A stretch of DNA of 6,349 nt from JBKPRX01 sp046734795 (GTDB lineage: Bacteria; Actinomycetota; Thermoleophilia; Gaiellales; Gaiellaceae). This document shows positions 1 to 4,639 of this stretch, piece by piece; positions within the stretch are counted from its first letter, which is position 1; each line of letters starts with the position of its first letter. The stretch covers positions 1 to 6,349 of the forward strand of contig JBKPRX010000181.1 of the NCBI GenBank assembly GCA_046734795.1. Direction: 5' to 3'. The notes below the pieces were generated by a model. It did not search any database, was not told where the DNA came from, and saw only the letters and a list, made by a program, of their open reading frames with translations. The position numbers and the translations under genes were made by a program.

Positions 1-108
1 GACTTGCAGCGCGCGATGGTCAGCGAGCTGATCGGTTGCGAGGTGACGCTGACGGTGATTCGAGACGAGCGACAGCTCGACGTGCAGCTCGTGCCGACCG
101 AGCTCTAG
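1..108 (+). CDS. C-terminal fragment of a PDZ-domain protein, probably HtrA/DegP-like serine protease (5' end outside window)
   Basis: The first 35 codons of the window, in frame 1, read into a TAG stop at 106-108. The peptide starts DLQRAMVSELIGCEVTLTVI and ends QLDVQLVPTEL. This matches the tail of a PDZ domain: a helix (DLQRAMVSELIG), a strand (EVTLTVIRD) and a last strand (QLDVQLVPTEL). It is the usual C-terminus of trypsin-like S1C proteases of the HtrA/DegP family, which degrade or refold damaged proteins outside the membrane and carry PDZ domains for substrate tail binding. The protease domain, any signal anchor and the catalytic triad lie off the left edge, so the protease assignment is inferred from the PDZ tail alone. 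Another PDZ protein is possible. The stop directly abuts the stop of the convergent hydratase gene, with no room for a terminator. Confidence 0.6.
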   Translation, partial: DLQRAMVSELIGCEVTLTVIRDERQLDVQLVPTEL

Positions 109-885
109 CTACCGGCCCTTGAACTCGGCCTTGCGCTTCTCGAGGAACGCCTTGAGACCTTCGGCGGCGTCCTCGGAGCTTCGCGCGACGACAAACGCAC
201 GTCGCTCGAAGAGGATCGACGGCTGGAGCGGCGACTCGTACGCCTGATTCACCGCTTCCTTCGCGAGCTGCAACGCAACCGGGCTGCGGTCGGCAATCTC
301 GTGAGCGGCGCGCTTCGCTTCGTCGAGCCACGCCTCGTCGGCGACGACCCGCGCGACGAGACCGTATTGCAACGCCTCGCGCGCGGACAGTCGCCGCCCG
401 GTCAAGACCATGTCCATCGCGATCGCCTTGCCGACCGCACGCGGCAGCCGCTGCGTACCACCCGCGCCGGGGATGATTCCGAGGTTGATCTCGGGCTGAC
501 CGAACTGCGCCGACTCTGCAGCGACGATGAGGTCGCAGAGCATCGCCAGCTCGCAGCCGCCTCCAAGCGCATAGCCGGACACCGCCGCGACGATCGGCGT
601 CCGTACGTCGCGAATGCGGTCCCAGGCATCGAGCCGCAAGCCGTCGAGAACGGAAGCGGGATCCGAGCCTTCCATCTGCTCGATGTCGGCGCCCGCAGCG
701 AACGCCCGCTCACCGCCACCGAGAACGATCGCACGGATCTCGCGATCGCGATCGAACTCCTGCATCGCGTCGGCGACTGCGCCGACGAGTCGTGACGAGA
801 GCGCGTTCAACTTGTCGGGCCGGTTCATCAACACGACTCCGACGGGCCCGTCGCGCTCGACGATGACGATTTCTTCGTCAGCCAT
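109..885 (-). CDS. Enoyl-CoA hydratase/isomerase family protein (crotonase fold), 258 aa
   Basis: The protein is a full-length crotonase-superfamily member of normal size (about 260 aa). This family hydrates trans-2-enoyl-CoA to 3-hydroxyacyl-CoA in the cytoplasm. The oxyanion-hole segments are AFAAGADIEQM (residues 61-71) and YALGGGCELAM (105-115). Both catalytic glutamates of classical hydratase-1 are present: Glu112 in GGGCELA and Glu132 in FGQPEI, corresponding to Glu144 and Glu164 of the rat enzyme. This supports true hydratase activity rather than an isomerase or dehalogenase variant. The segment IPGAGGTQRLPRAVGKA (138-154) is also typical. The ATG at 883-885 has no Shine-Dalgarno sequence, but TAGGCT ends 6 bases before it, so a leaderless transcript is likely. 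The gene is convergent with the PDZ fragment at zero distance. Its natural partner, the thiolase, lies about 1.7 kb away behind an identical promoter 9-mer. Chain-length or substrate preference cannot be read from sequence. Confidence 0.95.
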   Translation of the reverse strand: MADEEIVIVERDGPVGVVLMNRPDKLNALSSRLVGAVADAMQEFDRDREIRAIVLGGGERAFAAGADIEQMEGSDPASVLDGLRLDAWDRIRDVRTPIVAAVSGYALGGGCELAMLCDLIVAAESAQFGQPEINLGIIPGAGGTQRLPRAVGKAIAMDMVLTGRRLSAREALQYGLVARVVADEAWLDEAKRAAHEIADRSPVALQLAKEAVNQAYESPLQPSILFERRAFVVARSSEDAAEGLKAFLEKRKAEFKGR

Positions 886-891
886 GTCGTG

Positions 892-897
892 AGCCTA
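892..897 (-). promoter_or_regulatory. Leaderless -10 element of the enoyl-CoA hydratase gene
   Basis: On the minus strand the bases read TAGGCT, six bases (CACGAC) before the ATG. A TANNNT hexamer at this distance puts the transcription start at or very near the start codon, as in actinobacterial leaderless genes. No convincing -35 or Shine-Dalgarno sequence is visible. The wider 9-mer CGTTAGGCT is identical to that upstream of the thiolase gene. Confidence 0.6.
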
Positions 898-1005
898 ACG
901 CGGATGCAGCCAGACATCCGCCGGTCCCCACTCGGGCAGCTCGACGTGGCGGTCGCGCGTCGCACCGAGCCGCACCGCACCGCCCTGCGATGCGACATGG
1001 ATCAT
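895..1005 (-). CDS. Doubtful short ORF (36 aa) upstream of the enoyl-CoA hydratase
   Basis: The 163-bp gap between the hydratase and the VOC gene has one open frame on the minus strand that reads like protein. It is ATG-initiated and ends in TAG; an alternative GTG lies one codon upstream. Its G/C-rich third positions and balanced composition (for example MIHVASQGGAVRLGATRD at the N-terminus and VELPEWGPADVWLHPR at the C-terminus) look more like coding sequence than the Arg/Ser-rich shadow frames elsewhere. The frame stays open further upstream without a start that I trust, and no ribosome binding site stands at a normal distance. It may be a small gene, the decayed 3' end of a lost gene, or chance. 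The stop codon TAG is also the first half of the hydratase -10 element. I recognise no family. Confidence 0.2.
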   Translation of the reverse strand: MIHVASQGGAVRLGATRDRHVELPEWGPADVWLHPR

Positions 1006-1024
1006 CACCGGTCCGGAACACTCA

Positions 1025-1044
1025 CCTCGTTCACGTCGAGGAGG
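1025..1044 (+). promoter_or_regulatory. Strong ribosome binding site of the VOC gene, partly within a small hairpin
   Basis: GAGGAGG at 1038-1044 lies 4 bases before the ATG at 1049 and fixes the start. It overlaps the right arm of a short stem: CCTCG (1025-1029) can pair with CGAGG (1037-1041) across a 7-base loop. Whether this weak stem affects translation is unknown. I see no TANNNT element between 886 and 1048 on the plus strand, so the VOC promoter is not identified. Confidence 0.6.
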
Positions 1045-1048
1045 CCTG

Positions 1049-1393
1049 ATGGCAGGAAAGCTCGTTCACTTCGAAGTCCCGGCAAGCGATTCTGGACGCG
1101 CGCGCGAGTTCTACAGCGGCCTTTTCGGCTGGCAGTTCCAGCCGCCGTTCGGCGACATGGACTACCACCTCACCGAAGGCGGCGCGGTGATGGGCAGCGA
1201 GAACGTCGGACATCTCGTCGTCTACTTCGACACGGACGACATCGACGCGTCCGTTGCAAAGGTGCGCGAGCTCGGGGGCGAGGCAGCCGACAAGCAACCG
1301 ATCCCGGGCGTCGGGTGGTTCTCGGGCTGCAGCGACATCGAAGGGAACGCCTTCAGCCTCTTCCAGAGCGACGAGTCGGCGCAGCCTGGCTAA
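1049..1393 (+). CDS. VOC family (glyoxalase/bleomycin-resistance/dioxygenase fold) protein, 114 aa
   Basis: This is a small single-unit vicinal-oxygen-chelate protein. The first beta-alpha-beta module opens with KLVHFEVPASDSGRAREFY (residues 4-22) and continues into LFGWQFQ. The second opens with GHLVVYFDTDDIDASVAKV (54-72) and closes with GNAFSLFQSD (99-108), the characteristic last strand. VOC proteins bind a divalent metal and act as lyases, isomerases, dioxygenases or antibiotic-binding proteins, usually as dimers. His7 on strand 1 and His55 opening module 2 are candidate ligands, but the usual terminal glutamate position is occupied by Gln106. A non-catalytic or binding role is therefore possible, and the substrate cannot be predicted. 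The start is fixed by a strong ribosome binding site. The downstream EamA exporter frame appears to begin inside its last codons, so the two are probably cotranscribed. Confidence 0.85.
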   Translation: MAGKLVHFEVPASDSGRAREFYSGLFGWQFQPPFGDMDYHLTEGGAVMGSENVGHLVVYFDTDDIDASVAKVRELGGEAADKQPIPGVGWFSGCSDIEGNAFSLFQSDESAQPG

Positions 1394-2252
1394 CACCCGA
1401 AGCGCATCCGCGCCGGCGCTCGTCGTAGGCGCCGCCGTCTCGGTGCAGGCCGGCGCCGCGCTCGCGAAGTCGCTCTTCGACGAGCTCGGGCCGCCCGGCG
1501 TCGTGCTCCTCCGCCTCTTCTTCGGCGCGGTCGCGGTGTGGGCGCTGAGGTCGCCACGACTGCGTACACGGTCGCAAACCGAGCTTCTGGCGGCCGTCGC
1601 CCTCGGTGTGGTCCTCGCGTGCATGAATCTCGCCTTCTACGAGTCGTTGCAGCGACTACCGCTCGGCGTCGCAGTCACCGTCGAGTTCATCGGGCCCCTC
1701 GCCGTCGCGGTGATCGGCTCACGTCGACCCATCGACCTACTTTGGGTCGCTCTTGCGGCGGCGGGAGTCGCCCTACTTGCCGAGTCCCCGGGGGATGACG
1801 TGAGCACACTCGGGCTTTTCTTCGCGGCACTCGCCGGTGTCTTCTGGGCGATCTACATCGTCGTCGGGACGTGGGCCGGTCGTGTCTGGCACGGAACCGA
1901 AGCGCTCGCGCCCGCACTCGCGATCGGGACGATCTTGGCGCTGCCGTCGGGCCTCGAGAGTGGCGGCACCGACCTCGGCGACCCACGCCTGCTCGCGGCC
2001 GGCCTCGGCGTCGGGCTGCTCTCTTCTGCGGTTCCCTACACGCTCGAGCTCGAGGCGATGCGACGCCTGCCGCCGCACGTCTTCGGCGTCCTCCTGAGTC
2101 TCGAGCCGGCGGTGGCAGCGATCGTCGGCCTCGTGTTTCTGGACGAGCATCTTCAGCTCCGCGCTGTGCTCGCGATAGCGCTCGTGGTCGTCGCGAGTGC
2201 CGGGGCTGCCCGCGGCGTCCGACGAGGCGCAGCGACTCCGATCGACGCCTAG
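1386..2252 (+). CDS. EamA/DMT-superfamily exporter, RhtA (threonine/homoserine efflux) type, about 288 aa
   Basis: This is an inner-membrane transporter with two EamA repeats (about ten hydrophobic helices). It closely resembles E. coli RhtA, an exporter of threonine and homoserine. Matching segments are SVQAGAALAKSLFDELGPPG, NLAFYESLQRLPLGVAV, EFIGPLAVAVIGSRRPIDLL, FWAIYIVVGTWAG and SAVPYTLELEAMRRLP, followed by SLEPAVAAIVGLVFLDE. A start at CTG 1386 gives about 288 residues, close to the 295 of RhtA, and keeps the whole first helix. The start is uncertain. In this frame the nearest ATG is 1254, deep inside the VOC gene, and its added residues are Arg/Ser-rich shadow sequence. The next GTG (1443) would cut helix 1 in half. 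CTG at 1386 overlaps the VOC stop by 8 bases, which fits translational coupling. A sequencing error near 1380-1390 is the other explanation. The actual substrate is inferred from similarity only. Confidence 0.88.
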   Translation: MANTRSASAPALVVGAAVSVQAGAALAKSLFDELGPPGVVLLRLFFGAVAVWALRSPRLRTRSQTELLAAVALGVVLACMNLAFYESLQRLPLGVAVTVEFIGPLAVAVIGSRRPIDLLWVALAAAGVALLAESPGDDVSTLGLFFAALAGVFWAIYIVVGTWAGRVWHGTEALAPALAIGTILALPSGLESGGTDLGDPRLLAAGLGVGLLSSAVPYTLELEAMRRLPPHVFGVLLSLEPAVAAIVGLVFLDEHLQLRAVLAIALVVVASAGAARGVRRGAATPIDA

Positions 2253-2253
2253 C

Positions 2254-2316
2254 TTGGATCCGATTTGCGCTGCCGGGATGCTTTTGCGATCCTTCGATGC
2301 TCATTCTCGGATCCAA
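2254..2316. repeat. Perfect 10-bp inverted repeat in the EamA / 83-aa gene gap
   Basis: TTGGATCCGA at 2254-2263 is the exact reverse complement of TCGGATCCAA at 2307-2316, with 43 bases between. Each arm contains the palindrome GGATCC. A third copy at 2361-2366, inside the next gene, keeps nearly the same spacing (53 and 52 bases between successive GGATCC sites). The right arm runs into the ribosome binding site of the 83-aa gene. No T-run follows, so it does not look like an intrinsic terminator. It could be a protein-binding site or an mRNA leader structure. Confidence 0.5.
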
Positions 2317-2321
2317 AGGAG
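2315..2321 (+). promoter_or_regulatory. Ribosome binding site of the 83-aa gene
   Basis: AAAGGAG lies 8 bases before the ATG at 2330. It selects this start over the long upstream extension of the same frame, which overlaps the exporter gene. The first two bases belong to the right arm of the inverted repeat. No convincing promoter hexamers are seen between 2253 and 2314. Confidence 0.7.
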
Positions 2322-2329
2322 TCGCCGCA

Positions 2330-2581
2330 ATGTCGAACCAAATCCAGGTCGAAGCCGCTCGGATCCCGGATCGCGACCGCCTGCTGCAGGCGCTCCTCGA
2401 CGCGGGCTTGGATGCGAAGCCGAGTAACGAGGTCGGCATCGAGATCCCGTGCGGCGACGACGCGGACGCGGCCTGCGACGAGCTTCACTCCTACGTCGAG
2501 GGCATCGTCATGGACCTCGGCGCACCTTTCGTGCCGATCAAGCACGAAGGCGTGATCTACGTCCGCCCGCCGGTTTCCTAG
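2330..2581 (+). CDS. Uncharacterised small protein, 83 aa
   Basis: I do not recognise a family. The 83-residue product is acidic and soluble, with no signal peptide or membrane segment. Visible pattern: a strand (QIQVEAARI, 4-12), a helix (DRDRLLQALLDAGL, 14-27), a strand (EVGIEIPC, 34-41), a second helix (DDADAACDELHSYVEGIVMDL, 43-63) and two C-terminal strands (PFVPIKHE and VIYVRPP). This beta-alpha-beta-alpha-beta-beta order resembles small ferredoxin-like or ACT-like folds, but that is only a pattern reading. Coding quality is good and the ribosome binding site is strong, so it is very likely a real gene. The upstream gap of 77 bp with an inverted repeat suggests its own expression control, although readthrough from the exporter gene is possible. 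It ends 3 bases before the stop of the convergent thiolase. Confidence 0.85.
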   Translation: MSNQIQVEAARIPDRDRLLQALLDAGLDAKPSNEVGIEIPCGDDADAACDELHSYVEGIVMDLGAPFVPIKHEGVIYVRPPVS

Positions 2582-2584
2582 CCG

Positions 2585-3763
2585 TCAGCTGCCGTTGCGC
2601 TCGAAGAGCGCGGCCTGACCCTGACCGACCCCGACGCAAAGCGTCGCGAGACCGAGCTTGCCGTCACGCCGGCGAAGCTCGTGCAAGAGCGAGACAACGA
2701 GACGCGCACCGCTCATCCCGAGTGGGTGACCGATCGCGATCGCACCGCCGTTGACGTTCACCTTGTCGGGATCGAGAGCGAGGTCGCGAATCACGGCGAG
2801 ACTCTGCGATGCAAACGCCTCGTTGAGCTCGACGAGGTCGATCTCGTCGACCGAGCGGCCCGTGCGCTCGAGAAGCTTCTTCACTGCGGGAATCGGCCCG
2901 ATCCCCATAACGCGCGGGTCGACACCGGCGACCGCGCTGCCGACGAACGTGCCGAGCGGCTCGACGCCGAGCTTCTTCGCCTTCTCCTCGCTCGCGATCA
3001 CGAGCGCGGCCGCGCCGTCGTTGATGCCGCTCGAGTTACCCGCAGTGACACTGCCGTTCTCACGGAACGCCGGTCGCAGCGTCGAGAGCTTCTCGAGCGA
3101 CGTTTCCGGGCGCGGGTGCTCGTCGCGCGTAGCATCACCGACCGGGATGAGCTCGTCGTCCCATCTGCCGGCCTCGGCCGCGGCACCCCACTTCTGCTGC
3201 GACGCGTAACCGAACTCGTCCTGTTCCTGACGCGTGATGCCCCAGCGCTCCGCGACGTTCTCGCCGGTCTCGCCCATCGTCTCCGGCGGGAACATCTCCT
3301 TCATCTTCGGATTGACGAACCGCCAGCCGAGCGTCGTGTCGTACATCGTGCGGTCGCCGCGCGGAAACGCCTTGTCAGGCTTCGCGGTCACGAGCGGCGC
3401 TCGACTCATCGACTCGACACCGCCGGCGACGAAGAGATCGCCGTCGCCTGCGATCACCGAGTGACACGCAGCAACGACGGCCGAGAGACCCGAAGCGCAC
3501 AGGCGATTCATCGTCACGCCGGCAACCGATTCCGGCAGCCCCGCGAGGAGCACCGCCATGCGCGCGACGTTGCGATTGTCCTCGCCTGCCTGGTTCGCGC
3601 AGCCCATGTAGACGTCTTCGATCTCGTCGCGCGGAATGCCGGCGCGATCCACCGCGGCTGAGATCGCGAGCGCGGCGAGATCGTCGGGACGCACCTCGGC
3701 CAGCCCGCCGCCGTAGCGCCCGACCGGCGTTCGCACACCCGAGAGGATCACGGCCTTCGGCAT
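2585..3763 (-). CDS. Acetyl-CoA acyltransferase / thiolase, PcaF/PaaJ-like (3-oxoadipyl-CoA thiolase clade), 392 aa
   Basis: This is a complete degradative-type thiolase, which cleaves 3-oxoacyl-CoA with free CoA to acetyl-CoA and a shortened acyl-CoA. The catalytic set is intact: Cys89 in NRLCASG forms the acyl-enzyme, His346 sits in AIAIGHPLGMSGAR, and Cys376 in TLCVGVGQGQAA is the second acid/base. Other family blocks are AGGVESMSRAP (113-123), TAGNSSGINDGAAAL (240-254) and LNEAFASQ (313-320). The segment DTTLGWRFVNPKMK (142-155) and the VGVGQG ending resemble PcaF/PaaJ, enzymes of aromatic-acid catabolism, more than fatty-acid FadA. No other ring-cleavage gene is in view, so general beta-oxidation remains equally possible. 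I start at ATG 3763, where the family's MPKAVILSGVRTP begins. An ATG 11 codons upstream would extend into the regulator's coding sequence and adds unrelated residues. TAGGCT lies 7 bases before the start. Confidence 0.95.
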   Translation of the reverse strand: MPKAVILSGVRTPVGRYGGGLAEVRPDDLAALAISAAVDRAGIPRDEIEDVYMGCANQAGEDNRNVARMAVLLAGLPESVAGVTMNRLCASGLSAVVAACHSVIAGDGDLFVAGGVESMSRAPLVTAKPDKAFPRGDRTMYDTTLGWRFVNPKMKEMFPPETMGETGENVAERWGITRQEQDEFGYASQQKWGAAAEAGRWDDELIPVGDATRDEHPRPETSLEKLSTLRPAFRENGSVTAGNSSGINDGAAALVIASEEKAKKLGVEPLGTFVGSAVAGVDPRVMGIGPIPAVKKLLERTGRSVDEIDLVELNEAFASQSLAVIRDLALDPDKVNVNGGAIAIGHPLGMSGARLVVSLLHELRRRDGKLGLATLCVGVGQGQAALFERNGS

Positions 3764-3770
3764 GGGTGCA

Positions 3771-3776
3771 AGCCTA
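3771..3776 (-). promoter_or_regulatory. Leaderless -10 element of the thiolase gene, with a DtxR-box-like half site
   Basis: The minus strand reads TAGGCT, 7 bases before the thiolase ATG. The plus-strand 9-mer here, AGCCTAACG (3771-3779), is repeated exactly upstream of the hydratase. It differs by one base from the right half (AGCCTAACC) of the known DtxR/IdeR operator consensus. The left half of such an operator is not conserved, so binding is unproven. Confidence 0.55.
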
Positions 3777-3786
3777 ACGAGGTACT

Positions 3787-3792
3787 TATGCT
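3787..3792 (+). promoter_or_regulatory. Leaderless -10 element of the DtxR-family gene
   Basis: TATGCT ends 6 bases before the GTG at 3799, and there is no Shine-Dalgarno sequence. It lies 10 bases from the oppositely directed thiolase -10 element, so a -35 contact for each promoter would fall on the other gene's start codon. No good -35 hexamer is seen for either. Confidence 0.6.
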
Positions 3793-3798
3793 TCACGC

Positions 3799-4251
3799 GT
3801 GGCGAAGGAGCCGTTGAGCGACGCGATTCAGCACTACCTCCGCGAGATCTACAAGCTCGCGCAAGAGCAGGACCGCGTCACCGTGACTGCTCTCGCGCGC
3901 GCCCAGAGCGTTTCCGCCGCATCCGCGAGTGCGATGGTCAAGAAGCTCGCGGCGCTCGGACTCGCGGACCATGCTCCGTATCGCGGAGTCGAGCTCACGC
4001 CGGCCGGTGAACGCGTTGCGCTCGAGGTCATCCGCCACCATCGGCTCCTCGAGCTCTACCTCGCGGAGACGCTCGGCCTGCACGTCGACGAGGTGCACGA
4101 CGAGGCAGACCGGCTCGAGCACGCGATCTCCGAGGAGCTCGAGCAGCGAATCGACGAGGCGCTGGGCTTTCCGACGCACGATCCCCATGGCGATCCGATC
4201 CCTGACGCGAATCTCGAGTGGCCGCCGGCGCGCGGAAGCGCGAAGCGCTGA
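3799..4251 (+). CDS. DtxR/MntR-family metal-dependent transcriptional regulator, 150 aa
   Basis: The N-terminal winged helix-turn-helix (about 1-70) opens with DAIQHYLREIYKL. It continues through the recognition region SVSAASASAMVKKLAALGL to GVELTPAGER. The dimerisation and metal-binding domain (about 72-140) has HHRLLELYL, VHDEADRLEHAISEELEQRI and the family signature HDPHGDPIP. The C-terminal FeoA/SH3 domain of DtxR (226 aa) is missing, giving MntR-like architecture. Aligned by eye to DtxR, His81, Glu85 and His100 match the ancillary-site ligands His79, Glu83 and His98, and Glu107/His108 match Glu105/His106. Met10 of DtxR (Asp8 in MntR) is His12 here. Cys102 (Glu99 in MntR) is Asp104. The cognate metal (Mn, Fe or other) is therefore unclear. 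Such proteins repress metal-uptake genes when metal-loaded. No transporter gene is nearby; the divergent neighbour is a thiolase. The GTG start is supported by TATGCT 6 bases upstream. Confidence 0.93.
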   Translation: MAKEPLSDAIQHYLREIYKLAQEQDRVTVTALARAQSVSAASASAMVKKLAALGLADHAPYRGVELTPAGERVALEVIRHHRLLELYLAETLGLHVDEVHDEADRLEHAISEELEQRIDEALGFPTHDPHGDPIPDANLEWPPARGSAKR

Positions 4252-4257
4252 GTCTGG

Positions 4258-4599
4258 TCAGCGGTTGAAGAACCAGCGCTCGAGCGGCTTCAGCAGCTCG
4301 CTCCGAGTGAACGGCTTCACGATCTCGCTGCGACCGTCGCTCTCGGAGACGTCGAGATCGTCTTCGAGACACTCGTTCGCCGCCTGCAGCGCATCGTCCA
4401 GCTCGTAGCCTTCGAAGATGTAGTCCTCGCGACGCGGCTCGTCGGATTGGCGATGCTGCGGATTCACCGCGCGGCCGACCGCCCACAGAGCGCCGGACTT
4501 CCGCTCAATCCAAACGACGACGCGCTCCTCGACCCCCTGCTCGTCGATTCCGTGGAGCACGCGTTCCGCGAAGCGACCAGCGTCCGCTCGGGCGCGCAC
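4258..4599 (-). CDS. Uncharacterised protein, 113 aa
   Basis: I recognise no family. The protein is acidic and soluble without signal or membrane segments. Two N-terminal strands are visible, ERVVVWIER (25-33) and ALWAVGRAV (37-45). A charged loop and EDYIFEGYE (59-67) follow. Then comes an acidic helix, LDDALQAANECLEDDLDV (67-84), and a conserved-looking tail with KPFTRSELLKPLERWFFNR (95-113). The frame stays open well upstream, but those residues are Arg/Ser-rich and antisense to the divergent gene. I place the start at GTG 4599-4597 because TATCCT ends 6 bases before it. A GTG at about 4653 would overlap the divergent gene and lacks support. It ends 6 bases from the stop of the DtxR-family gene. 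The shared divergent promoter region suggests coordination with the 86-aa gene, but no function follows from that. Confidence 0.8.
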   Translation of the reverse strand: MRARADAGRFAERVLHGIDEQGVEERVVVWIERKSGALWAVGRAVNPQHRQSDEPRREDYIFEGYELDDALQAANECLEDDLDVSESDGRSEIVKPFTRSELLKPLERWFFNR

Positions 4600-4605
4600 G
4601 CAATC

Positions 4606-4611
4606 AGGATA
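4606..4611 (-). promoter_or_regulatory. Leaderless -10 element of the 113-aa gene
   Basis: The minus strand reads TATCCT, 6 bases (GATTGC) before the GTG start at 4599. It is the main reason for that start choice. No Shine-Dalgarno sequence is present and no clear -35 is visible. Confidence 0.6.
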
Positions 4612-4625
4612 ACTCGGTCCGAAGC

Positions 4626-4631
4626 TAAGAT
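4626..4631 (+). promoter_or_regulatory. Leaderless -10 element of the 86-aa gene
   Basis: TAAGAT ends 8 bases before the GTG at 4640, slightly further than at the other genes here. Transcription would begin at or just upstream of the start codon. The opposing TATCCT of the 113-aa gene lies 14 bases away, so the two promoters overlap. Confidence 0.5.
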
Positions 4632-4639
4632 CGACGCGC

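Noticed and set aside
889..1428. Plus-strand frame of 179 codons overlapping the VOC gene
   Set aside because: It is Arg/Ser-rich, has no ribosome binding site, and overlaps the VOC gene, which has family motifs and a strong ribosome binding site.
2254..2316. Inverted repeat as an intrinsic terminator of the exporter gene
   Set aside because: The arms are 43 bases apart and no T-run follows the second arm; the sequence runs directly into a ribosome binding site.
2681..3661. Long plus-strand open frame (326 codons) opposite the thiolase
   Set aside because: It is antisense to an intact thiolase with all catalytic residues. Its Arg/Asp/His-rich composition (runs such as ERLDAELLRLLLARDHERGR) is typical of the complement of a high-GC gene, and no family motif is seen.
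3764..3796. Upstream ATG extension of the thiolase by 11 residues
   Set aside because: The family N-terminus is MPKAVILSGVRTP at 3763. The extension would cross the regulator's promoter and has no supporting signal, while TAGGCT sits 7 bases before the shorter start.
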